From the IMG/VR virus record IMGVR_UViG_3300046007_005844, positions 1-25,657 of that record: 25,657 bases of DNA. One strand, written 5' to 3'. The position numbers and the translations under genes are program-made. Positions 1 through 7,128 of this stretch are shown here, piece by piece. A model generated the notes under the pieces. It was not told where the DNA came from, made no database searches, and saw only the letters and a list, made by a program, of their open reading frames with translations. How positions within the stretch are numbered: the stretch's first letter is position 1; the number at the start of each line of letters is the position of its first letter. This DNA is from a virus.

Positions 1-186
1 AAACAAATCTCTATAACGAAGCTCTATATAATCAGTTGCTTTAATCAACGCTTCTTGCTTTTGAGTATCAGTATAAGTAGCCCATACGGAATTACCTCTT
101 TCAGAGAAATAATCATTTGCAAACACAATAGTAGTGTATGAATTAGCATCTACAATACCTGTACCGTCCTCAACTATAAATGCCAT
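1..186 (-). CDS. DnaT-like phage neck/head-completion protein (N-terminal part)
   Basis: Partial gene running off the left edge; 62 codons are visible. The start ATG lies 9 bases after the stop of the DUF1353 gene. The protein begins MAFIVEDGTG and continues with VDANSYTT, then ANDYFSERGN and a KATDYIELRY segment. This resembles the phage family annotated as putative DnaT-like single-strand-binding protein, which usually sits after the capsid gene in head-to-tail connection modules. The family name is a homology label; in siphophages the position suggests a neck or adaptor role rather than replication. The context here, downstream of the major capsid gene, supports that reading. The C-terminal half is not visible. 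Confidence 0.6.
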   Translation of the reverse strand, partial: MAFIVEDGTGIVDANSYTTIVFANDYFSERGNSVWATYTDTQKQEALIKATDYIELRYRDLF

Positions 187-195
187 AAATTCGTC

Positions 196-561
196 CTACT
201 CGTTAGTTATTTTATAAGCGTTGTATCTGACTTTACCGCCGCACAGTCTTACCGCCCAATAAGCACACTTCGCTTTCCATTTAGGTGTTCCTTCTTCTAA
301 CATCGCTTTTAAGAATTGAGAGTCTGCGTATTTGCGACTAAATTCAGGGTTAGAATATAAGAAGTCATGCAACGTAGCAGCTCTATTGGCTAATCCTTCA
401 AACAATAAAAAGACAATAGGTAATCTTGGAATGGACGCATAATCAGTCACAAATCCGATAGGGACGACAATATCTCTAATACCATTGTTATAAATAAGAT
501 ATTGCATCAACTGTTTTTTACCGTCTGGTAGCTCTTTAACTACTAAGTTAGTTTCAAACAT
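196..561 (-). CDS. DUF1353 family phage protein
   Basis: 121 aa. The middle carries the DUF1353 signature: VPIGFVTDYASIPR (about 34-47) followed by AATLHDFLYS (about 61-70), then a C-terminal segment rich in aromatic and basic residues (YWAVRLCGG). DUF1353 proteins are widespread in tailed phages, mostly among head-tail or tail and lysis genes. Some authors relate them to small peptidases because of the conserved His-Asp pair, but no activity is established from this sequence. The gene starts 1 base after the stop of the 47-aa gene and precedes the DnaT-like gene, so it belongs to the late structural operon. Confidence 0.75.
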   Translation of the reverse strand: MFETNLVVKELPDGKKQLMQYLIYNNGIRDIVVPIGFVTDYASIPRLPIVFLLFEGLANRAATLHDFLYSNPEFSRKYADSQFLKAMLEEGTPKWKAKCAYWAVRLCGGKVRYNAYKITNE

Positions 562-562
562 A

Positions 563-706
563 TTATTTCCTCTTAGCTTTTGCTTTCTTAGCGATGGATA
601 ATGCTATCGCAACTGCTTGAGCTTGTTTCATCTTTGGGTGAGCTTTTAGTTCAGTAGCGATATTCTTGCTAATTGTCTTACGACTGTATCCTTGTTTTAA
701 TGGCAT
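563..706 (-). CDS. Small basic phage protein (47 aa)
   Basis: A short gene between the 149-aa protein and the DUF1353 gene: ATG at 706, TAA at 563-565. The product starts MPLKQGYSRKTISKN, has a central KQAQAVAIALSIA segment and ends in a Lys-rich tail KKAKAKRK. Very similar small proteins (MPLK.G.S..TIS.NI ... QAVAIALS.A.K) recur in many phage genomes, with no established function. It is strongly basic and predicted helical, so nucleic-acid or protein binding is possible but unproven. Tight packing (2 bases after the gene before, 1 base before the next) supports that it is real. Confidence 0.75.
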   Translation of the reverse strand: MPLKQGYSRKTISKNIATELKAHPKMKQAQAVAIALSIAKKAKAKRK

Positions 707-708
707 TA

Positions 709-1158
709 TTAAAATCCTTCCGTAATATATGCACCATTCTCTAACGGTTCATATCTAATATAATGTCGCCAAGTTCCTGTGGTTGAGCCACCTGAAACAG
801 TTATTTTTATCTCCCCTGACGGTATTCTAATTCCTCTGGAATCAATCCCTAATGCAATCCCTGTGGTGTTTACCGCAGGTGCAGATGATAGTGTTGTGTT
901 ATCTAATGCGATTACCGTACCAGCAACCGCATTTGCGAGCGATGCTGTTTGACCGCTGAATGTATCGCTCACACCTGACTTAGACGTTATACCGTATCTA
1001 AATCTACTCGCGGTAGCATCATTACTCGTATAACACTCAGAAGATAATGCGTATATTTGAACATCGCCCATTACTTTAAATATAACTAAACCATCGCTAA
1101 CGATTGCAGCGGAGGTTGTTGCCAAATGGTCACTAGCAGATGTTAATATACTGTGCAT
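709..1158 (-). CDS. Hypothetical structural protein, beta-rich (149 aa)
   Basis: I do not recognise the family. The protein is rich in Ser, Thr, Gly and Ala, has no Cys-rich or enzymatic motif, and looks mainly beta-stranded, with a C-terminal GEIKITVSGGSTTGTW segment followed by an aromatic IRYEPLENGAYI stretch. It is 3 bases from the next upstream gene and 2 bases from the downstream 47-aa gene, inside the operon that follows the major capsid gene. Composition and place suggest a virion component such as a head decoration or fibre-like protein; this is inference. Confidence 0.6.
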   Translation of the reverse strand: MHSILTSASDHLATTSAAIVSDGLVIFKVMGDVQIYALSSECYTSNDATASRFRYGITSKSGVSDTFSGQTASLANAVAGTVIALDNTTLSSAPAVNTTGIALGIDSRGIRIPSGEIKITVSGGSTTGTWRHYIRYEPLENGAYITEGF

Positions 1159-1161
1159 ATC

Positions 1162-1491
1162 TTAATCGTCACATTCGATAAGTACGGCAGTTACAGTACC
1201 GCTTACAGCCGTCACATCTAACACATAATAATTTGCGGAGGTTACGACCTCTTGTGTTGTTGCTGTCACTGTTTTAATTGTGAAGTCCTTAGCAGGGTCG
1301 CCAAACGGATTCGTCTTAATCACAACAGTAGCTGTTCCTGAAATGTGAATAGCGATTGTAGAGTACGCAGGAGCGTATAATGCAACGCTTCGTTTTACAG
1401 TCGTAGTAGAATTGCTTTGGGCAACAGTCGCCGATGAACCATTAGCATCTAATGTGACGGTTTTGAAAAACGTATCAGATGATTCGGGCAT
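1162..1491 (-). CDS. Hypothetical head-accessory protein (109 aa)
   Basis: Beta-rich protein dominated by Thr, Val, Ser and Ala (TVTLDANGSSATVAQ, then VVIKTNPFGD and TATTQEVVTSANYYVL). It resembles small domains found in capsid decoration or fibre proteins only by composition; no family is recognised. Its ATG lies inside the end of the 191-aa gene (17-base overlap in another frame), which implies translational coupling. It belongs to the block of small genes directly after the capsid gene. Confidence 0.6.
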   Translation of the reverse strand: MPESSDTFFKTVTLDANGSSATVAQSNSTTTVKRSVALYAPAYSTIAIHISGTATVVIKTNPFGDPAKDFTIKTVTATTQEVVTSANYYVLDVTAVSGTVTAVLIECDD

Positions 1492-2050
1492 AATTTAACA
1501 CCTGTTGTTTAGGTACTAATTCCATAATTTGTTCTACTGACAAACCAGATGCTTCTAACTTAGCAATGTTAGCTAATCGTTCCTGTGTTTCTTTTTCGCT
1601 TCGAGCTGCAAAACCTTCAATGTTCTTACGTTCATTTTCAAGATAAAGTTCTCTGACTGGAATTTTTAACTCTAACACATTCAACTGCACTGTTAATGCC
1701 GCAACTTCTTTTGCGATGTCACTTGCGGTTGCTTGTTTAGCCGCAATAGTCGCTCTAACAGCTTCAATCTCTGCTAATAACGCAGCCACGCCTTCTAATG
1801 CTACAGGAGCTTCTTCTACTGTCACAGTAGGTTGAGCGGCGACGACTTCAACCACATTGGCTTCAGGAGGCGCAACATATTCAGCTACGTTAGTTCTCGT
1901 TAAACCTAACGCTGCTTTATTGATAGCTTCACGGGTTACTTTTTTATCACCTGTCGCAGCCTTCACAGCGTCAATAGATGGCAAACCGTCATCTGTCCAC
2001 AACGAATCGTCTTCTGGACTAAAACCTTTAAGTGTATCTAATAAACTCAT
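1475..2050 (-). CDS. Coiled-coil phage protein with DNA-binding-like N terminus (191 aa)
   Basis: The N terminus (about 15-55) reads DDSLWTDDGLPSIDAVKAATG then TREAINKAALGLTR. This pattern, with a 'lW..dGLP..daV' start and 'TReeI..AapGftR' continuation, occurs in uncharacterised proteins next to phage capsid genes. Residues 60-85 are a Pro/Val/Glu linker. Residues 85-180 are a long Ala/Glu/Leu/Lys-rich helix compatible with a coiled coil. Function unknown; a head-associated or scaffold-like role is plausible. It follows the capsid gene after a strong hairpin and overlaps the next gene by 17 bases. Confidence 0.65.
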   Translation of the reverse strand: MSLLDTLKGFSPEDDSLWTDDGLPSIDAVKAATGDKKVTREAINKAALGLTRTNVAEYVAPPEANVVEVVAAQPTVTVEEAPVALEGVAALLAEIEAVRATIAAKQATASDIAKEVAALTVQLNVLELKIPVRELYLENERKNIEGFAARSEKETQERLANIAKLEASGLSVEQIMELVPKQQVLNYARII

Positions 2051-2077
2051 TTTATATTCCTATATGAATTAAGGTAT

Positions 2078-2107
2078 CCTAACCACCTACGTTAATAGGT
2101 GGTTAGG
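2078..2107 (-). promoter_or_regulatory. Perfect 12-bp hairpin after the capsid gene, no U-tract
   Basis: Inverted repeat CCTAACCACCTA / TAGGTGGTTAGG with a 6-base loop, 8 bases past the capsid stop codon. Neither strand has a run of T after it, so it is not a standard intrinsic terminator. Likely roles are stabilising the 3' end of the capsid message, an RNase processing site, or partial attenuation, so that capsid is made in excess over the downstream head genes. Confidence 0.6.
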
Positions 2108-2115
2108 AGCTAGTC

Positions 2116-3114
2116 TTAGAATTCGCGTGTTACCAAAGCTAACATTGGAACTTGTTTGCTTTCTGGATACACTCGTGACCAGTTACCAGCAGTTGCTAAT
2201 GCAGTCGCACTTGCACCACCGATAGTCGTTGTACCAGCATACGAATGACCAATAGGTGCAATCGCTAATTCGATACGACTGTAAAGTGTTTCTAAGCCTG
2301 AACCTGTACCCATTGATGGGTCGCGGAATACTTCAGTTGGAACTTTAGGCGAACCCATACCTAATTGAACTGCGCCATCGCCTAAGATGTAGGATGTGAA
2401 CACACCTGCTGCATTAGGTAAGCCGTCATCATAGACTACTTTGAAGCCCATGTAGTACGCTACGTTAGTGTTCAAATCAGAATTCAATTGGAATGTGATT
2501 AAGTTTTGTTCCAACATTTTGAAATACACTTGTGAGTGAACATACAAGGTAGATAAGCTACCGAATGCGTCACCTTTTTTAGCAAGTGTGTTCAAGAACC
2601 ATTTTGGTTGGAAATCAGTTGTACCTGCCACATAAGATGCGCCAGATTTATCGACAATCATGTCAGATGAGTTAGATGCTGCGTTAGCTGCAAACACACC
2701 TTTCAATGCTTGGACAACCAAGTATTGTGTGTTAATAGCCCAAAAATTAGATACACGACCTAAGATAGCTTGTACAGGGTCAGCTCCAGCCAAATCACCA
2801 GCCAAGTCATAAACTGACCATGATTTGTTGCGCGACATACGATGAACAACTGCTTGCAATGAACCCAATTTAGCAGCAGTTGAAGTAGTTGTATCGTCAG
2901 TTGCTACGTTAGAATCGATAACTGAACCGTCATTGATGTCTTTAAACGCAGGTAAAGTAACGATATTGCCGCCACCCGCTAAGAAGTTATCTAAGAACGC
3001 AGAACGCTGTACAGCACCTGCTTGAATGAGTTTGCTTTTTTGAGCAGTTAAGACTTGTGTATATGCGGTAAAACTCTGTGGGACAATAATGTCTGAAATT
3101 TGTGTAGCTGCCAT
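2116..3114 (-). CDS. Major capsid protein
   Basis: 332 aa. The start MAATQISDIIVPQSFTAYTQ, followed by KSKLIQAGAVQRSAFLDNFLAGGGNIVTLP, then SWSVYDLAGDLAGADP and AILGRVSNFW, matches a widespread phage coat-protein family (HK97-fold type) that occurs with DUF4055 portals. Length is normal for the family. It forms the icosahedral shell around the scaffold. ATG at 3114 has a GAGG-containing ribosome site (CTCATGGCA on the opposite strand reads as upstream TTACCTCATGGC). It has its own promoter at 3221-3249 and is isolated from the scaffold gene by a terminator at 3296-3327, consistent with very high, separately tuned expression. Confidence 0.85.
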   Translation of the reverse strand: MAATQISDIIVPQSFTAYTQVLTAQKSKLIQAGAVQRSAFLDNFLAGGGNIVTLPAFKDINDGSVIDSNVATDDTTTSTAAKLGSLQAVVHRMSRNKSWSVYDLAGDLAGADPVQAILGRVSNFWAINTQYLVVQALKGVFAANAASNSSDMIVDKSGASYVAGTTDFQPKWFLNTLAKKGDAFGSLSTLYVHSQVYFKMLEQNLITFQLNSDLNTNVAYYMGFKVVYDDGLPNAAGVFTSYILGDGAVQLGMGSPKVPTEVFRDPSMGTGSGLETLYSRIELAIAPIGHSYAGTTTIGGASATALATAGNWSRVYPESKQVPMLALVTREF

Positions 3115-3220
3115 GAGGTAAATCCTTTATTTAGTTTATGTGATTGTATTCATATTTTTCTCACCCATGTGATTAAAAAGTTAGTATTTAGTGATTCAAA
3201 CCATGTTGAATTTATACGCT

Positions 3221-3249
3221 ACTGTACAGGAATTTGAATAAAAAGTCAA
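3221..3249 (-). promoter_or_regulatory. Sigma70-type promoter of the major capsid gene
   Basis: On the minus strand: -35 TTGACT (3249-3244), 17-base spacer, -10 TACAGT (3226-3221). The predicted start near 3214 gives a leader of about 100 bases before the capsid ATG. It lies between a terminator and the capsid gene, so it would drive capsid and the head genes after it. Confidence 0.5.
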
Positions 3250-3295
3250 GCACTATTTTAACGATAAGTCAAATTTATTTTTGATAGGTAAAAAG

Positions 3296-3327
3296 AAACC
3301 CTTAATGAGATACCTCAGAAAGGGTTT
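3296..3327 (-). terminator. Compound intrinsic terminator between scaffold and capsid genes
   Basis: Outer stem AAACCCTT / AAGGGTTT encloses an inner stem TGAG / CTCA, so the whole forms an extended hairpin. On the minus strand it is followed by CTTTTT. It would end transcripts coming from portal and scaffold before the separate capsid promoter. Confidence 0.75.
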
Positions 3328-3368
3328 TAGAGTAGGAGTAATAAAATGAAACACACATCAAACAAACC

Positions 3369-3503
3369 GAAGTTTTAAAAGTAATCTATATTATAAATCA
3401 CTTTTAAAACTTCCTAATACGAGGATATTGTACTAGGAAGTTTGTTGCATTATAACTGGAGAAGTTATGAAACGAGGATATTGTCACATAATTCTAGTTA
3501 TAA
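3369..3503 (-). repeat. Cluster of nested inverted repeats with a duplicated 13-nt loop sequence
   Basis: Gene-free segment between scaffold stop and terminator. Visible pairs: 3369-3382 with 3400-3413 (perfect 14 bp); 3408-3416 with 3434-3442 (9 bp, sharing its left arm with the first); 3450-3457 with 3496-3503 (8 bp). The direct repeat ACGAGGATATTGT occurs at 3419-3431 and 3472-3484, in both cases inside the loop of one of the hairpins. In the minus-strand message this gives two hairpins exposing ACAATATCCTCGT, followed by a long hairpin and then the terminator. The role is unknown; see findings. Confidence 0.6.
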
Positions 3504-3511
3504 GTAAAGAA

Positions 3512-4312
3512 TTATTTTCTATTCTGAGAAGCAGCTGCTTTTTGTAACTGAGCAGCTAATGCAGGGTTTTCACGCTCGATACGCATTTGTTCTGTCACAT
3601 TACCGTTTACACCACCGATGTAAGGATTGTTACCTTGATACATTTGTGCGCTAGAACCTCTTGCCCCACCACCGATATTATCGCCCCAATAATGAGGGTT
3701 CATCGCTTGTTGTTCACTCAACCACACATCAAAAGGTAAATAACCCACCACACCTGCAACGTCATTCTTCGTTAGGAATTTACCGTCCTCAGCTTCCACA
3801 AATAATCGTTCTGCTTTAAGCATGACTGTTTCTTCAAATCTAGGGTCAATTTTAGCCGCTTTAATTTTAGCAGTAAACTCATCGTTCATTCTACGAGTAC
3901 GGTCTAATTCTTCGTATCGCTTTACTTGTTGTTCAATCACAGAAAGTTGTTTGACTAATTGGTCACGTTCAGCGGTAATAGGTTGTAATTTAGCATTCGC
4001 TCTCGCATTCGCCATAGCATCTAATTTACTATCATCAATAGCAGAACCTTTAGCGAGTTCTTCTAATTCAGTAATTCGAGCTAATTGCGTCTTAATTGCG
4101 TCAGGGTCTAAATCACCGTAAGCTGCTAATTTTTGTTTAGCTGCTTTAGTATCGTTGCGTTCTTTTTCTAACGCACCATATACTTTATTAAATTCTGATA
4201 ACGGTTTAATTCCTTCCACTTCCAACACAAATTTATCACCTGTTTGTACATACAAATTGTGAAGGTTCGCGTCTAATTCTTCTAAGCTATCGATTTCGTA
4301 TTTTAAAGCCAT
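3512..4312 (-). CDS. Capsid scaffolding-like protein
   Basis: 266 aa, highly charged and mostly helical. Residues about 45-150 are rich in Lys, Glu, Ala and Leu with heptad-like spacing (coiled coil), including KERNDTKAAKQKLAAYGDLD and ITAERDQLVKQLSVIEQQVK. The N terminus carries EGIKPLSEFNKVYGALEKER, similar to phage scaffold proteins; the C-terminal tail is Asn/Gly/Gln-rich (about 205-266) and ends with a basic QKAAASQNRK, as expected for capsid binding. It sits between portal and capsid genes, the standard scaffold position. No protease motif was seen. The gene starts 12 bases after the portal stop. Confidence 0.75.
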   Translation of the reverse strand: MALKYEIDSLEELDANLHNLYVQTGDKFVLEVEGIKPLSEFNKVYGALEKERNDTKAAKQKLAAYGDLDPDAIKTQLARITELEELAKGSAIDDSKLDAMANARANAKLQPITAERDQLVKQLSVIEQQVKRYEELDRTRRMNDEFTAKIKAAKIDPRFEETVMLKAERLFVEAEDGKFLTKNDVAGVVGYLPFDVWLSEQQAMNPHYWGDNIGGGARGSSAQMYQGNNPYIGGVNGNVTEQMRIERENPALAAQLQKAAASQNRK

Positions 4313-4324
4313 CTTTAAGTTTCC

Positions 4325-5797
4325 TTATTTATTTGCCAACATTGGCGATTGTTGAGCGACATCGCTCGGTGTATTCGTTGGTTTAACTACTTCAATAGGC
4401 GGAGCTAATTCTTCCCTATCCATTTGCTTACGTTCTTCTTCATACGTCATATTCGTCATATTTTGTGAACGTAAAATCTCGTGTAATGCAGCATCTGAAA
4501 TAGGAAGCAATCCTGTTTGTTTCGCGGTAATCAACTGTGCGAAGTCCTGACCTGTCATAGATTTGTCAGAGAACTGTAGATTAGGAATGACTTTAACTTG
4601 AGAATCATCTAAGTTCATCCATCTAGCACACTTCTTCAATAGTTCTTCTAAACCGTAAGCAGCCGTCACAGCTACTTGATTTAGATTAGCTGTTTGTGCA
4701 GCCATTCTCGTTTTAAGCGCGTCACCTGACTCTTGTTTAGAATTAGAGTTCATTAACTGACCTGCTTTAGTTACAGCGGCAGTCTTATCATTCTCTAATG
4801 AATGTCGCATTTCAGTTAGACCCGATGAACTCACCCCGATGAATTTAGCATCTCCACCTTGGTCAACATCAATCTTAGAACCTGCGCCAATACGAGTAGC
4901 CTCACCGTCATTTCTAGCACCCCCAATCACAACTAATGTGTCTTGCCCTTGCATATACAAGGTGTGACGATAATCAGCTTCAGCACGATAGATGGCGAGC
5001 GATAAGTTAGCTAGTCCTAATAACGGCGGCACGTCAGGTGTACACAGAATATCTTTCGAGTTAATAAACACAAAGGGGATTTCAGTTAGCGTTTGTCCTC
5101 TAAACTTAGGCGTGACAAAACTCTCTTGTGTCTGTGAACCGTCAGTATATAGCAACACCGCTTGTTTATATTCGCTCGACTGATTATCTTCTTCGTTAGT
5201 TAATAAATCACCTAACGATAATACACGATGTTTAGGTTGCTCAAACCATCCTAATCCTTCACGAACCCATGTTGTCTCATCTAACACAACTAAGTTTAGC
5301 GCGTTGAATCCTACGTTATCTGAACCTTCGTCCCAATTGATAATATGTTCAGCATCATACATTGCGATATACGGATTACCACTACCGCTTGAGTCGATGT
5401 CTAATAATAAACCAGAACGACCTGTAATGAACTGCTGTGCGTGTAATCTACGAAGTAAATGGTCTAAGTTATCGCCATTGATAGTCGCTTTATCACGCAA
5501 GAACTCCATTTCAGGAGGTAGTTTTATTTGAGTTGGTTTATAGTGAAGCAAACCAATATAGCTTTCAACGGCATCATGCACAAAGTTGTGATATACCGCG
5601 CGTTGCTTGTATGAATTGTATGCAGTGCGTCCTTCTTGACCCGATAACATTCCGTCTAAAATATGACCGCCTGTAGGAGGAAGATACGTTTCGTTTTTAC
5701 TTTTAACTTGTTTTTCACCTTTATAACAATCTCGCATTAACGTCCAATCGTCAATACTCGTATTATATAAAGGGTGTGATGATAATGTCGTACTCAT
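4325..5797 (-). CDS. Portal protein, DUF4055 family
   Basis: 490 aa. The N-terminal pattern HPLYNTSIDDWTLMRDCYKGE, then ETYLPPTGG, YKQRAVYHNFVHDAVESYIGLL and KLPPEM is typical of DUF4055 phage proteins, which act as the dodecameric portal at the capsid vertex, the channel for DNA packaging and the docking site of terminase. The middle segment FITGRSGLLLDID is also typical. Its position between terminase and scaffold/capsid genes supports the call. ATG overlaps the stop of the 52-aa gene by one base (TAATG), implying coupled translation. Confidence 0.85.
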   Translation of the reverse strand: MSTTLSSHPLYNTSIDDWTLMRDCYKGEKQVKSKNETYLPPTGGHILDGMLSGQEGRTAYNSYKQRAVYHNFVHDAVESYIGLLHYKPTQIKLPPEMEFLRDKATINGDNLDHLLRRLHAQQFITGRSGLLLDIDSSGSGNPYIAMYDAEHIINWDEGSDNVGFNALNLVVLDETTWVREGLGWFEQPKHRVLSLGDLLTNEEDNQSSEYKQAVLLYTDGSQTQESFVTPKFRGQTLTEIPFVFINSKDILCTPDVPPLLGLANLSLAIYRAEADYRHTLYMQGQDTLVVIGGARNDGEATRIGAGSKIDVDQGGDAKFIGVSSSGLTEMRHSLENDKTAAVTKAGQLMNSNSKQESGDALKTRMAAQTANLNQVAVTAAYGLEELLKKCARWMNLDDSQVKVIPNLQFSDKSMTGQDFAQLITAKQTGLLPISDAALHEILRSQNMTNMTYEEERKQMDREELAPPIEVVKPTNTPSDVAQQSPMLANK

Positions 5798-5955
5798 TAC
5801 AGTGCTGCTTCCACAACAGCTACCTCAATTTCGACAGCCGTAGGTGATGTGAGTACGTCTACAACAGCGTCTACTGTTTTTTTAGTGGCGACTGATTCTA
5901 CAGCGTGAGCCGCATCTTTAGCTGCGTGTTCGATTTGATGAAATATATTACTCAT
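5797..5955 (-). CDS. Small hypothetical phage protein (52 aa)
   Basis: ATG at 5955 follows an AGAAGGATAATAA ribosome site; the TAA shares one base with the portal ATG. The product begins MSNIFHQIEHAAKDAAHAVE and continues with repeated Val/Ala/Glu segments, forming one predicted amphipathic helix followed by a hydrophobic VEIEVAVVEAAL end. No family is recognised. Coupling to the portal gene and a clear ribosome site support that it is expressed. Confidence 0.7.
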   Translation of the reverse strand: MSNIFHQIEHAAKDAAHAVESVATKKTVDAVVDVLTSPTAVEIEVAVVEAAL

Positions 5956-5984
5956 TTATTATCCTTCTATCGTTAAATTAAAAT

Positions 5985-6008
5985 TAAGGGGTCGATTAAG
6001 ACCCCTTA
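5985..6008 (-). terminator. Intrinsic terminator after the HU-like gene
   Basis: Stem TAAGGGGTC / GACCCCTTA with a 6-base loop. On the minus strand it is followed by ATTTTAATTT, a short imperfect U-tract. It lies 13 bases past the HU-like gene. Some read-through would feed the 52-aa, portal and scaffold genes, which show no obvious promoter of their own. Confidence 0.7.
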
Positions 6009-6021
6009 TTGTTAAACCATT

Positions 6022-6312
6022 CTATACAAGCTGCTTAGACGCTTTAAACGCTAAGTATGGTTTCTCTGGCGCAGCGGCAATATCCAATGCTTCACCTGTA
6101 GATGGGTTACGACCTACACGCGCTTCACGAGCTGGTCGTACTTTAGTTTTGAATGTGCCAAAGTTAGGAATTTTAATGCTGTCAGATTTCGCTTGGTCAT
6201 TGATAGTACCAAATACAACGTCAATTACATCGCGTACTTCGTTGTTGGTGAGTGTAATACCTAATTGACCCAACTCTACTTTTACTGCTGACAAATAATC
6301 TTTTAAAGCCAT
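6022..6312 (-). CDS. HU/IHF-family histone-like DNA-binding protein
   Basis: 96 aa, normal length for HU. N-terminal helical part MALKDYLSAVKVELGQLGITLTNNEV is followed by the conserved core IKIPNFGTFKTKVRPAREARVGRNPSTGE, which matches the HU/IHF 'GFGTF..k.r.aR.grNP.TGe' signature including the DNA-minor-groove arm. It bends or compacts DNA as a dimer; in a phage it may assist packaging, replication or recombination. The gene is a single unit with its own promoter (6367-6395) and terminator (5985-6008). Confidence 0.9.
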   Translation of the reverse strand: MALKDYLSAVKVELGQLGITLTNNEVRDVIDVVFGTINDQAKSDSIKIPNFGTFKTKVRPAREARVGRNPSTGEALDIAAAPEKPYLAFKASKQLV

Positions 6313-6366
6313 TGTGATAAATCCTTGTGTTGTATTGAAAAATATGATATTTAAGTAATCAACGCG

Positions 6367-6395
6367 ATATTATCATAGCGAGTATCGCTTGTCAA
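6367..6395 (-). promoter_or_regulatory. Promoter of the HU-like gene with dyad in spacer
   Basis: -35 TTGACA (6395-6390), 17-base spacer, -10 TAATAT (6372-6367). The spacer contains the perfect dyad AGCGA-GTA-TCGCT at 6377-6389, a possible operator. The predicted leader is about 50 bases. Confidence 0.65.
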
Positions 6396-6424
6396 GACTT
6401 TTATTGATTTAATCGTAATAAAAA

Positions 6425-6448
6425 AAGCCGATAATTTATTATCGGCTT
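6425..6448 (-). terminator. Intrinsic terminator after the lipoprotein gene
   Basis: Perfect 10-bp stem AAGCCGATAA / TTATCGGCTT with a TTTA loop; on the minus strand it runs into a T-tract of about 7. It lies 8 bases past the stop of the lipoprotein gene and upstream of the HU promoter. Confidence 0.85.
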
Positions 6449-6455
6449 CGTCTGT

Positions 6456-6677
6456 CTACTCTTTACAAGTAAGCTCAATTTTATTCGGAGCAATATCTTT
6501 ATTGATTCGCTCTCGATTAAGTTGTCGCAGTTCTAAGGGTAGCTTACAATACTCAGTCGCAATCGTTTTAACCACCATAGTGTCTATTTCACCTGCAACA
6601 GTTAAACCTGCGATTAGGTTGCTAGGCACACACGCCATTAACATTAGCGATGTTACGAACACAGTAATGTATTTCAT
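6456..6677 (-). CDS. Small putative phage lipoprotein (73 aa)
   Basis: Starts MKYITVFVTSLMLMAC: one basic residue, a hydrophobic stretch and a lipobox-like LMAC with Cys16, so a lipid-anchored exported protein is predicted. The mature part carries ATEYCKLPLELRQLNRERIN and ends NKIELTCKE, with two further Cys that could form a disulfide. Similar small lipoproteins with 'yCk.p...r..nR..iN..iaPn.i...C' occur in other phages without known function; an Rz1-like spanin role is possible but no partner gene is seen here. Its ATG overlaps the stop of the 65-aa gene (TAATG). Confidence 0.65.
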   Translation of the reverse strand: MKYITVFVTSLMLMACVPSNLIAGLTVAGEIDTMVVKTIATEYCKLPLELRQLNRERINKDIAPNKIELTCKE

Positions 6678-6874
6678 TACTCAATGCTCGACAAACAGCT
6701 TTCGACAAATGAATCACGATAAACTTCACCTAATTCGTTAATCCACACTACATCTATATGACGCTCTTCACAACCATTATCTGTAATATCTTCCACAGTC
6801 ATTAAGGTGTCTAAACACACATCTGACTTTAAATGTACCACATCGCCTACTTCCAACGCTACTGTCACAATCAT
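6677..6874 (-). CDS. DUF2158/YodC-like small protein (65 aa)
   Basis: The sequence VGDVVHLKSD, then LMTVEDITDNG, IDVVWINELGEVYRDSF and a terminal leucine-containing segment follow the order of the small DUF2158 family ('GDvV.LkSGgp.MTV..i.....v.C.Wf......f....L'). The fold is a small beta barrel of unknown function found in bacteria and phages. This copy has DVCLD in place of the usual Gly-Gly-Pro. It is coupled to the lipoprotein gene. Start ATG at 6874 follows a TTTGGAGATTTGAA ribosome site. Confidence 0.55.
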   Translation of the reverse strand: MIVTVALEVGDVVHLKSDVCLDTLMTVEDITDNGCEERHIDVVWINELGEVYRDSFVESCLSSIE

Positions 6875-6920
6875 TTCAAATCTCCAAAGTTTAAGGTTAA
6901 TAATCGTCTATTCCGATTTG

Positions 6921-7094
6921 TCATTCGTCATTGCAAGATTCATTTATCCATGATGACTGTTTGTAATCTTCAGGGTTAGGCTTAGTTTTCTTTTTGAAAA
7001 TCTTATCGAAGTTTTCTTCATACAATTTTCGATTAGAGATTCTATCTCTATCACCTTTTCCTGCACCACTTGAGTTTCTTTCGTTATTAGCCAT
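6921..7094 (-). CDS. Small conserved-type phage protein (57 aa)
   Basis: Begins MANNERNSSGAGKGDRDRIS and continues NRKLYEENFDKIFKKK. Small phage proteins with the same 'sGkGD..R....yr.NyD.IF.kk' pattern recur in many phage genomes with unknown function. Charged, soluble, no membrane segment. It is the first gene after a promoter at 7129-7158 and is followed 46 bases later by the DUF2158-like gene, so the three small genes likely form one transcript ending at 6425-6448. Confidence 0.7.
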   Translation of the reverse strand: MANNERNSSGAGKGDRDRISNRKLYEENFDKIFKKKTKPNPEDYKQSSWINESCNDE

Positions 7095-7128
7095 ATCTAA
7101 ATTTAATAAGTAATAAGTTGATTTGTGG

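Noticed and set aside
3346-3378. Ten-residue plus-strand peptide (MKHTSNKPKF) with a good AGGAG site
   Set aside because: It runs against all neighbouring genes, shares the hairpin cluster and has no promoter; too short to support.
3415-3435. TAATACGA resembling the start of a T7-type promoter
   Set aside because: The rest of the 23-base consensus does not match, and the second repeat copy does not keep the TAAT part; no single-subunit RNA polymerase gene is visible.
3467-3547. 26-residue plus-strand frame after GGAG
   Set aside because: It overlaps the inverted repeats and the 3' end of the scaffold gene on the other strand; no support beyond the ribosome-like site.
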